NCBI GenBank assembly: GCA_951799425.1
Contig: OX637395.1
Coordinates: 9,754,951 to 9,818,950 of the forward strand
Direction: 5' to 3'
Source of the DNA: Ilex aquifolium
Taxonomy: Eukaryota > Streptophyta > Magnoliopsida > Aquifoliales > Aquifoliaceae
Length of the DNA stretch: 64,000 nucleotides
Shown here: piece by piece, positions 35,501-47,500 of the stretch
Numbering within the stretch: position 1 is the first letter of the stretch
Layout: the number at the start of each line of letters is the position of its first letter
Notes under the pieces: generated by a model
What the model saw: the letters and a program-made list of their open reading frames with translations, nothing else
Told to the model about the DNA's origin: nothing
Databases searched by the model: none
Position numbers and translations under genes: made by a program

Positions 35501-38500
35501 ACATGATTATATATATATATATATATATATAAATACATATTATTTAACGAATAGCCAATTTGTCCGTATCCTATTTTTTTTGAAAAATTGTGTCACCATG
35601 TCCGTGCTTCTTAGCTTACGACCCGCGGTGCATTTGCCAAAGGTAAAGAGACTAGCTCCTAAGCTCAGATCTTATGAAAGACGGATAACTCCTCATTCAT
35701 TGCCTGTTGTCAAAAAGAAAGAAGTATAGCTGCCTTGTAGGAAGTGGGTTCATGCAGAGAGTGAATAGAAGTAGGAAATGAACTAAAATTATAAGAATGG
35801 TCAGAGTTGGAGAAATCAAACCTATCTTGGCACTTTTGAGAGAGTTGAAGATAGCGAGCAGTATGATCCACAATGTCAAAACCTGATTGAGTGATAGGAG
35901 GAGAAAAGGGAGACATTGCATCCGTAGAAGAGACAACAGGAGTGCTGCGAGCACAATAGGAGGACGAGTGACAGATAATTCAGAGGAGGTCACATCAGAG
36001 ATATTCAAATCACAAACGTAATTGTTAGTAGGAACATTAGCTGAAAATGGATTAATGTAAATGAGATCAGATTTATGCGAGTGTGAAGAACTATATGTTC
36101 CATGAAAACAATAGGACGAGAAACATAGAGTTTATGTGTAATAGGATCATAACAACGATACTTTTTTTTTGTCTTCACCATAACCAACAAAAATACAGAG
36201 TGAAATAAGCAGAAAGTTTAGTACGAAGAGTACTAGGAGGCAAGACAAAACAGGTGCATCCAAATACACAGAAGGAAAAATAATCAGGTGGTTTACCACA
36301 CAAATTTGCAAAGGGAAAGATTCTAGAAGAGAGAATACTAGGAATATAATAAATCAGATGAACCGTAGTAAAAAATGCTTTCCACCCCAAAAAAACTTGG
36401 AATATTTGCAGACAACAACATATAGCGTGATGTCTCCATAATGAGCCGATGTTTACTCTCTGCTACACCATTTTGTTTAGGTGTGTCAATATAAGAAGAT
36501 TGATAAATAGTGCCATTAATTTTTAATAGATTTCGAAAGGAATTGAAGGAATATTTTGCTCCTTATCACAACAAAAGCATTTTATAACAGAGGAATATTA
36601 GGGGCATATCATGACATGAAAGATAGTGAATATAAAAAATAACTCAGAAAGATGCTTCATTAGATGTTAATATCAATCAAAGAAAGAGGAAAGAAGAGAG
36701 AGAGATATTCATTAAGAATAATCAAGTTTGTATTACAAAAACGTTAAATTGGAAAACTACACTAAGAGTCTTATATACTAGGGCAAAACATAGTAACATA
36801 AATGAAAGAAGAGAAAGAGATATTCATTAAGAATAATCAAGTTTGTATTACAGAAACGTTAAATTGGAAAACTACACAATAAGAGTTTTATATACTAGGG
36901 CAAAACATAGTAACATAAATGACTAATCTACCACTACTACTAATATATTAGATTACTCTAACATCCCCCTCAAACTCATGATGTGGTAGTGCCAAACATT
37001 AAGAGTTTGTTGGCAAAAAAACGAAGGCGCGCAATAGTGTGAGATTTTGTGAAGAAATTTGCCAATTGCATAGCTAAAGATAATGGCGCACAAAGTGACA
37101 ATCAATTTCAATATGTTTGGTGCGTTCATAAAGCACCGAGTTGTGAGCAATCTGGATAGCACTGGTGTTATCACAATATATAGGAGTAGGAGTAGATAAG
37201 GAAAAACCAAGATCAGCAAGCAGCTAATGCAACCAAACTATCTTTGTTGTGGTGGAGGCCATAACACGATACTCAGCTTCAGCAGAAGATCTAGCAACAA
37301 CAGTTTGTTGTTGCTCCTATCACTCTTTACTGGTCTGTCGTTCTTCGGTACCTGCAGGGTACGTTACATTAGAGTTTATTATTTTTGCCCTCCTCGTCTC
37401 TGGAACTCTGTGCTTACTCTAATACGGACTGGGTTGGTAACTCTGTGGATCGCAAGTCCACTAATGGTTTTTGTCTCTTTAGTCATGTTGGGAGCTGATG
37501 GGAGTGACTCATCCACTGGTGAAGCAACTGTTGTTGTATGACGATCTTTGGGCTTAAATGGCTGATGTAAGGCCCTCTTGACATTCTTGTTCACCAATTT
37601 AGGACATTGAACTTTCGAGTGACCTTTCTTACGACAAAAAATTACACTCATTTGAAGCAGTTTGACTCCGATATTTAGTCCGTGAATGAGAAGTCACTCT
37701 AGCTGGTACAACCAGTATAGTCTGATTAGGTAATGAAAGAAGACCTTTCCCAGAAAGAGTCTTAAGACGGACTTCTTCGGCCAGAAGCTCATTCACTACA
37801 GCATCAACTGTGGGAAGTGGGAGACGATGAAGAATAGAACCACGAAGCCCCTCAAAGTCATCTCTAATGGCCATCAAAAACTGCACCAACCGCTTCGCCT
37901 CCCTAAAAGTACGGCATACCATATGAGTACTTTGTTCAGTAGGTTCAACAAGTGCTAACTGATTCCAATATCCAATCATAACCTAGTAGAACTCCTTATG
38001 GTCTTATCAGCCTGACGTGCGGCTCGAATTTCATGCTCAAGTTGATATCTCTGCAAAATTGGACTGAATAAATAATGTAGTTAAATAATCCCAAATCTCT
38101 TTGGTTGTGTTAAACTTAGTCTAATGCACACCAATGATCTGATCAATTGAGTTGTTAATCCAAGTGATGATTTTAGCATTGCTGATTTCCTAGGTATTCT
38201 TAAAGTTAGCATATTTCTCTGTCTTTGAATCTGTTGGAGCTTACTAAGCACCACTAACATAACTCCACATCTCCTTACTCAACAAGAAATTCTTCATAAC
38301 ATAAGACCAATATACATAATTTTTACCATTTAATTTGACAGTAATAGCCTGAAGAGAATCAGAATGTCCACTTGCCATAATGTTAAAAAAATGGTCAATG
38401 CTTACAACAAAATAATACCCAAAATAAAGCAAAAAACAACAATAAAAATATAGATTTTCAGCAACAATCCAACAACCCAGCAGGAGTAAAACAAATTCTC

Positions 38501-41500
38501 TGTGCAACCCAACGACAGAGACAAAGAACCCAGCAACAAGCCAGCAACCCAATCAAATTCAACAATCCAGCAACCCAACAGGAGCAAGCAGATTCTCTGT
38601 TCGACCCAACGATAGAGACAAAGTACTCAGCAAGATTCAACAATCGAGCAAATCAAACAACAAAAAAAATGCTCTAGGAGTCAATTGATGCAGCAACAAG
38701 AAAGCAATCGATGCAGCCGATGCCCAAGAGAGCAACCCAGTCTAAAGAACAACAAGAAGAAAGCAATCGGTGCTGTGGGAGGCAAAAACCAGCCCAGCCG
38801 ATACACAGGGAGCACAAATCCAATCCAAATCACTTCTATATTTTTCAAATCAATCAACAAATTATTAACAAGGCTCGGTCGCAACCCTTAGACCAGATTT
38901 TGGACCAGAAATTTCACAAAACACAACCAGATTTTTAGATCAAAAAATAATAGACGAATTTCTTCCAAAAATCATATTACCTACTAGATGAGCTCGAAAT
39001 CGAAAACAAAACACACCATTGAGAAGCCCATGAAATTCTAATTTAGATGGTGGTCTTCTCTGTCGCCAACTGACGATGTCATCATTGTCGATGATGATGT
39101 CAACCACTGTTTATCGTCGGTAACTTTCTTCCTGGCTTCAATCATATATTATTATTTGGGTTTAGGGATCATAACAGGCTCTCATACCATGTTAATATTT
39201 ATCAAAGAAAGAGGACAGAAGAGAAAAAGATATTTATTAAGAATAACCAAGTCTGTATTACAAAAACGTTAAACTGGAAACTACACAATAAAAGTCTTAT
39301 ATACTAGGGCAAAACAGAGTAACATAAATGACTAATCTACCCCTACTGCTAATATAATAGATTACTCTAACAAAATATACCCAACACTATTTGATATAAT
39401 CATTGAAGGATATATAATATATATATACCTTCCTTTTGTGAAAATAGAAGTAGGTCCTCATATATCATAAATAAACAAGGTTAAATGGTGCAAGAGAATT
39501 AGTAAAACTTTTAGCAAAAAGCAACACAGTAAACTTAGCTAATTTGCATCTGTTACAATTAGAAATGTCATGACACTATCCAAACTACTAGCAAAGGCTA
39601 AGTACTTCAATCGAGAATGAGAAATATGACAAAGACGAGAATGTTACAAGGGAAAATTAGAAGACTGTGGATTCAAATAAAAAGATGACAAATCAATAGT
39701 AGAGGCCACAATATTTGGAACATGTAATTCGTACAACATATATAACCTTCCTCTCTGCGACTTGTCCCAATTAGTTTCTTGGAACGTGGATCCTGTACAA
39801 CATGACCAGAAGAAGGAAATTGAATTGAAAATTTAGAATCAAATAGCTGATTAACTGCAATCAAATTCAAAGTAAGCTGAGGGATATAATAGATATCTGG
39901 AAGTGTAAGGTGAGGAGAAATAATAGCCCCGACACCATCCAAGATCATTTGAGTACCAGGCTGTAGGTATAAATACAAATGGAGGAGAGAAAGTAGATTC
40001 AAATAAAGATGAGTCACTCGTCATGTTATGTATAGCACCTGAATCAAAAAACCCAAGCAACTCGAGGTATATCCGAAGGACCTGAAGTGAATGAACCTAT
40101 TGAAGATAGGACTGAAAGAGCATTAAGATGCTGGAATGATAGAAACTTTTGCAATTGATAAGCAATTATACTCAAATTGGGAGTTGATTTTGCGCTAATG
40201 GCCTGCAAAGGATTAGAATTTTCACTAGCCACAAATGTAACAGGAGAAATCCAAAACCGGCAAGTCCAAGGCCAACTCTAGCAATTTATCAAACCAGAAA
40301 AGAAACAACTCAAAGCAGCCTACTAATCACAAATAGCTTCAGTCTGATAGTAGTAGGATAGAAACAAACAGTGAAGCCCAGCCCAATAAACTGAACAAAG
40401 TCAAGCGCAGCACAATTGAAACCCAACCCAGTTCAAACACAGTTCAAAACCCAGCAACAAGTAGGAAGCAAGGTTATTTCCTATTGTTCAATGTAACACT
40501 GTGCAATACTATGCATGAGCCTAAAAAATCAGCAATCCAAACAGCAGATCAAACCAGCACCACAAGACAAGGGATAGCCAAGACAGTAGAGAATAAAGGC
40601 CAACGATGGTGTACAGTGATTGCTGAGTACCAGATCTGCTAAAATCTCAATCAAATCCACTCTAAATTGCTCGAGTAACACAGTACCAGTAAAATCTGAG
40701 AGCCCACTGCAAGGTAGTGCCCAAAGTAGACAGAAGTCCACAAAAACAGCACCGGAGGAAGAGGAAGGGCCCAAAATCTGAATAGAAAAGTCATGCACAG
40801 TGCAGCCCAACTCCAACAGCCTTGAAGCCTCAATTCGAGCATCAAAAACCAAGCATACCAGTAGAAAGCCCAATTGAGTCTAGAGATGCCAGAAAACTGC
40901 CCTGAAAGATGATGTTAGCATGACGTCATTGCACCCAGAAGGGTGATGTCAGCACGTCAGCCCTAGGTTGAACCATATTCTTTCTCTGATGAACTTAATG
41001 TGATTTTAAAATGTGTTTTGGATTGAAACATTGCTCTGATTCCATGAAAACAATGAAAACATCCATAACAGAAGAGATAACAGAAAAAAGAAACAGGAGA
41101 AAATATTATTGCGGCTACATAAGTTTGTTACAACTTAACCTAAGATAGATAATAGAGGCCCTTATATAGTAGGGCAATACCAAAATAAAATAAATGAGTA
41201 AACTACCGCTAATACTAATATTCTAAAATACTCTAACAACCATGATGACTCCTTTTTTGGCTATATGGGTTCGTGGCACAAGTAACATTGGGAAAATGTA
41301 TCATTCTTTTGGTTAACTTCAGAAACTTATCTTTAAGTGTATGGAATTCTTGTGTAATGATTTGTATAGGATTTTTACATTGGAAGGAAGACTTATTGGA
41401 TTGGAAAGTCTTCAATATATTTTGCTCTATTGCTATTAGTTAATAAATGATTCATTTCGATGATTTAGTTCTTAACTTCTTTCCGTCCATGCCCTGCTCG

Positions 41501-44500
41501 TAAGAGTTTACACTATAAACTTGTAGAGGTGGTTGTGGTGGGTTGCCAAATGTTAGTTTTGTATTTTATACTAATAGGTTGTTTCGTAGTCATTGGGTAG
41601 CTGGTTTTCTCATGCTGTGTTATTATTTGGGGTTGTGATGTTACAGATTTATTAGGCCTCTTGTTGCTGATGTCGCTGTTGTTGCCAAATGCCATTTAAG
41701 TGCTCTTTATAGACATGACAAAGGGAAACTCTTTGCACAGTTGGTTGACTTGCTACAGTTCTATGAAGGTTTTGAGATTGATGATCATTTAGGGAGACAA
41801 ATGACCGATGATGAGGTGCTTCAAGCTCCTTATGACCGACTCCAGTCTTTCCAGCTTCTTGCATTTAAGAAGATTCCCAAGGTGTTTCTTTTTTTTTTTA
41901 ATTTTTTTTTTGTGGATTCTTTTTTTCTTTTTGGAAATTTTAAATCAGCTGCTTTTCTACATGAATAGTTAACTTTCTTATGGGTTCCATGTATATGTAT
42001 CATATATAATTTAACTGGTTTTTATGTATTTTGCACTTCAATTACATTTCAACTATACTTTTTCCCCCTTTGTCTTTGTAGTTGCAAGAACTAGCGCTGG
42101 CTAACATTGGCGCAATCAACAGGCGTGCCGATCTCTCAAAGAAACTGGCTGTGCTTTCTCCTGAAGAACTGAGGGATTTAGTCTGCAGTAAGGTCTGTAA
42201 GTGGCTTATTGGTTAGTCCTTTTTTGGGCACGCACTATTGAAGTTAAAATTATGCTATGTTGAAATGTATTAGTACATTTGTTTGCTCTTTCCCTACTTA
42301 TTTTAATTAGACTAGAATTGACTCTGGTTAATGTTTTAATGGGACCTTGTATCATCTTTATTATAAAGTCTAGCGTTGAGCAGTTAACTTGTAAATAGAA
42401 AGATGTTGCATTTCAGACACTCATCTGATGGACTACATCAACATCTAGGACTCTAATCTTGAACTTTTATGGGCACATATACCTGCTAGGACTTATAAAA
42501 GACCATGAAAAGGCGTGGGCAAAATATATGTTGTTGCATTAACAATTTTCTTACTTGTATCTTGTTTGTCCATATTATGACTGGTGCAAAGCTGTAGTAG
42601 GGGGTTGGTGTGTAGGTATCAGTTAATGAGCTGCAGAAATTGTTAGCGGAAAGGATATGCATACTCTTCAATTTATATGATGTCTCTATTTTTATATCAT
42701 GGTGATGTTGGCCGACCCTAAATTTCAGTGGTAAAATATGTAGAAATTAGCCATCGAACTAATATCATTACTTTTTATTTTTTTTTATTTTTTTTATCAT
42801 GGCAATAATTTAAAAGAGATTGTAAAGGTGTGCATCCTTCTATAACTCAGTGCTACACCTGAATGTCCTAGTTGTCATAGCAATGTAGTCCAACCAATAG
42901 ACCAGTTGTGTGACTTCTTTGATTCAAGTTGAAGGTGACAAAGGACAAGAGGAAGGCAAAAACAAAGCGGGAGCATAGATGTTTCGGGCCGCCAGCCTAC
43001 CACAAATGGTTGGATAAAGGCTTGTTTGGGTGATAGTTTTGTGCCTTAATGATGAGGTCCTCGGGGGGCTTTAATCTGGTAATTTAGTGGAATGTGTTTT
43101 TTTTAGCTCCCCCTCTAGCTACTCTAGGTGGGGGCTAGGTCCTATTGGCGAAGTTATGGACACCTTTCCTATTTCATATTTGGAATACATCATTTAATAT
43201 CCGCGGTAGTATTGGGATTTGGCAGCATTTATCATGCACTTCTGAGACCTGAGACGCGTGGAAAATCTTTTCCATTCTTCGGTTATGCATGGGAAGATAC
43301 AAATGATACGTTTGTAATTTTAGGTATTCACTTAATCTTGCTGGGTATAGATGCTTTCTTCTAGTATTCATGGCCCTTTATTTTGAGGGCATATTTGATA
43401 CCCGGGCTCTGGGGGTGGGAGATGTAAGAAAAATTGCCAATTTCACATTTAATCCAAGTATTATATTTGGTTATTTGCTTAAATCCCCCTTTTTTGGGGT
43501 TGTTTTTTCTTTTTCTTTTTTTTTTTTTTGGGGGGGGGAAGGGGGGGAGGATTCTGAATGTAGTGAAAAAGAGATCTTATTTGTATTTTGTCTATTTATG
43601 CTTGAGTTAGATTTTTTCTGAAAGTCAAATGCTTGCTTGGCTGAAATATTGTTTGCTTGATTCCAGCTCAAACTGCTGTCAAAGAATGATCCATGGTCAG
43701 AAAGAGTTGACTTCCTCATTGAAGTCATAGTTTCATTTTTTGAGAAACGACAGTCTCAAAAAGAATCCATCAATGCCCTTCCGCTTTACCCAAATGAGCA
43801 GATAATGTGGGACGAAAGCCTTGTACCAAGCATCAACTACTCTGGGGAAGGGTGTCTGGCACTTCCAAAACTCAATCTCCAATTTTTAACACTCCACGAT
43901 TATCTTCTTAGAAACTTTAACCTCTTCCGTCTTGAATCTACATATGAAATCCGTGAGGATATTCAGGAAGCCGTGCCACACCTCCTTCCTTACATTAACA
44001 ATGAAGGGCAAACTGCTTTTCGTGGTTGGTCAAGAATGGCTGTACCAATTAAAGAATTCAAGATTAGTGCGGTAAAGCAACCAAATATTGGAGAAGTCAA
44101 ACCATCAGCCGTGAAAGCAGAAGTTACTTTTAGCATTTCCAGTTATAAAGCACAAATAAGATCAGAATGGAATGCCCTTAAAGAACATGATGTTCTCTTT
44201 TTACTTACTATTCGTCCTTCATTTGAGCCTCTAAGTGTAGATGAAGATGCCAAAGCAACTGTGCCACAAAGGCTTGGGCTTCAATATGTACGCGGATGTG
44301 AAGTCATTGAGATTCGTGATGAGGAGGGAACTCTCATGAATGATTTTACAGGGAGAATCAAGCGGGATGAATGGAAGCCTCCAAAAGGTGAACTAAGAAC
44401 TGTAACCATTGCGCTGGATACAGCTCAATATCACATGGATGTTAGTGATATTGCGGAGAGGGGCACAGAAGATATTTATGGAACATTCAACATATTAATG

Positions 44501-47500
44501 AGAAGGAAACCCAAGGAAAACAATTTCAAAGCAATCTTAGAATCTATAAGAGATTTAATGAATGAAACTTGTATTGTACCTGACTGGTTGCATGACATAT
44601 TTTTGGGTTATGGGAATCCTGCTGCAGCACAATGGACTAACATGCCTGATCTTCTGGAGACAGTAGATTTTAAGGATACTTTCCTTGATTCTCATCATGT
44701 CAGAGAGAGTTTTTCAGATTATCAGGTTTGAATTCTTTTCTTACTCTTCATATAATGAAAATTATTTGGTGTTTAGGTTTCTCTATCGCAGTTTGGCCCA
44801 TTTTGCATAATGGATTGGACTAAGATTATCTTTTAGTGTATGTTTTCTTATTTTTTTAAAAAAATTTGTTCTTGTTTTCAGATTTGCTTTGTAAATTCGG
44901 ATGGCACCGAAAATTTACAGCCAGGACCCCCCTTTCGAATTAGGCTTCCCAGAAATCTGAAAGGCAATCCTCATGGTCTTCCTGGAAATGTGAAGTCCAC
45001 CATTGCTCTGGGGAATGCTGATAGTATGGTGAATGGCTGTCCAGAGAAAGAAATACTTACCGTGGAGGCCTATATCGCTCCTGACCCGGGTCCATACCCC
45101 CAAGATCAACCAAAGCAAAACTCCGTTAGATTTACTCCCACGCAGGTGCTTGGTGATTCTTAATCATTTTAAGAATTATAAATGCTAGTGAAGGTTATGT
45201 TGTTCTTGCCATGTTTGTCATTCTTTTTCACAATTCTGTTCTTTGAGTTCTATGGATCGCCAGTTGCGTTATCTTATTAGAATTTCTTGAATTTGGATTC
45301 AACAACTCAAGCATGGAAAGACCTGTTGTCTTATTCCAACTACTGATGGTTGGTCTCAAGAATCCAAGGTTAATTTCACATCATATGATCATATGGACTG
45401 GCAATTCTCTGAAACAGAATCTGCACATACACACTTCCTCAGAAAATATTTTATCATGGTTGCATATGTGTGTTTTCTAACACTGAAAATCCTGACCACT
45501 GATACACTGTTTGCATCATCGATAAGGCTTGCCTGGTAATTTTAGCTGACACTCATATTAATTCAAACCACATTGCAGCAGTGCCTTCTACATGGAAAGA
45601 TTTCTGTCCGATTTTTTCTTTGTCCATCTTAGGAAGTGTAATTAAAGGGAATATCGTTTACTGCTTTCGCATTGAGCTATAAAATGGATTGAAACCTTTG
45701 CGTTTACAGCTATCCCTGTTCAGTATTATCAGTGTTTGGCTGTTGATTTACATGGTTCTCGGAAAGTTTTTAATGTTAGGACAATATGTTGTGTGCGTGG
45801 AAGAATTAAACAAGGGTATGTTTGGGCATGTGAAGATGCTGGCTCAGCCTAAAATCATGTTGATTTGTCTCTCAGAGAAGATCCCTGATACTTTAGATGT
45901 GTGACTCTTAGTCTTAGATCGGTCATGCATACAGACCACACCTCCCTTGGTTCTTTTGATGTTAATTGTCTTTTCTGGAAAAGAACATATATAATGGCAT
46001 TAGTTTCTAGAAGTCTATTACTATGTGCGCATTGAGATTGTTCAGTTCCTTGTTCCTCAAATAAGAATAAGTTACAACATCAACAATGTCAACTAGGGAA
46101 AATTTCCTCCACACTCCCTTGTAGATTACCCTATCTTCTATGAGATCCCTTGTATTATTTGAAATTTTGCAGAAACCCTGTTAGTATTTGTCGAGTAACG
46201 AAGATTGCGAGAATACTTATTTAACCAATTTACGCTTAGTTTTATCCCCCTTGATACTGACCGTTGCTTTTATCTGTGATGTGTAATTTATTGGTGATTG
46301 ACATATACCCTGTAGGTTGAGAGGTCAGGTCTGTAAGACAACCATTATACCAACAATGTTACACAGTACAAAATGATGAGCAATTAAGAAAACAACACAC
46401 TCAAAAACTTAGCGCCGAAGAAATGAGGTTTTTATGATGGTTGTATGGTAAAATAAGAAATGATATATTTTGTGAAACCATAGAAGTAGCACCAAAAAGA
46501 GATAAATTAAGAGAGGACCCGCTTAGGTGATTTTGACATGTTTATAGAAGACCTTGTAATGTAACAACGTGGAAGAATTGTTTGATACATATCAGTGATA
46601 ATGGTGGTAATTGCAAGAGGTAGAGGTAGACCAAAATAAACTTTTGAATGAAATAGTAAAAGGATATGAGAGCTCACGAGTTCACTTTTGATAGAGCATA
46701 ATGGAGAATAGGATTCATGTAGCCGATCCCAAATAGTTGTGATAAATGTCTTGTTGAGTTTTATAATTTTTTATCTGATTAGAATGCCTTTTCACATCGG
46801 GTTATGCAGATTGGAGCAATCGTCTCAGGTATTCAGCCTGGATTATCTATGGTTGTGGGTCCACCTGGAACAGGAAAGACTGATACGGCTGTGCAAATAT
46901 TAAATGTGCTTTATCACAATTGTCCTTCTCAGAGAACATTAATAATTACTCATTCAAATCAGGCTTTGAATGATCTTTTTGAGAAGATAATGCAGGTATG
47001 AAATTTTATTAGAGATGGTCATTTTAGCCCTTTCTTTGCAATAAATTCTGTGCAGATGAGAATGCCCCTTATAATTACAGGTAGATGTCCTTTTCTTTTC
47101 TTTTTTTGACCATGTACTTTGTGGGTATGTAATTATGGTTTTTATGTATGTCATCATTAATTGTGACAGAGGGATGTGCCTGCTCGCTATCTTCTTCGAC
47201 TTGGTCAAGGTGAACAAGAATTAGCTACTGATCTTGACTTCAGCCGTCAAGGCCGTGTGAATGCAATGCTCGTTCGAAGGTTAGAATTGCTTAGTGAAGT
47301 AGAACGCCTTGCGAGATCTCTCCAGTTGCCTGAGGATGTAGGTTATACTTGTGAAACTGCTGGGTACTTTTGGTTGCTTCATGTCTACTCACGCTGGGAA
47401 CAATTTCTAGCTGCTTGTGCTGAAAATCAAGATAAACCAACATTTGTTCAGGACCGCTTTCCCTTTAAGGAGTTCTTCTCAAACACCCCTCAGCCAGTGT

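Larger units (their letters stand above)
32860..41238 (-). mobile_element. Copia 2: antisense Ty1/copia element in AQR intron 7, with nested insertions
   Basis: The 5' LTR is 41045-41238 and the 3' LTR 32860-33017; both start TGAAAACAATGAAA(A)CATCC on the + strand and end CTAAAATA(C/T)TCT(A/T)ACA. The - strand primer site TGGAATCAGAGC abuts 41044. Leftward come a residual gag start ([15 protein letters not shown]), protease (39673-40050; [25 protein letters not shown]), GAG-pre-integrase at 39370-39640 ([19 protein letters not shown]), then copia 3. Integrase resumes at 36000-36660 ([30 protein letters not shown]). Reverse transcriptase spans 34120-34850 ([31 protein letters not shown]) and RNase H remnants extend to about 33080. 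Frameshifts abound. Most of gag is deleted. Confidence 0.88.

Noticed and set aside
43128-43364. Apparently intact membrane-protein gene (CP43-like)
   Set aside because: It lies in an AQR intron, lacks both ends of psbC and has a frameshift, a stop and replacements at conserved residues. It is a plastid-derived fragment.
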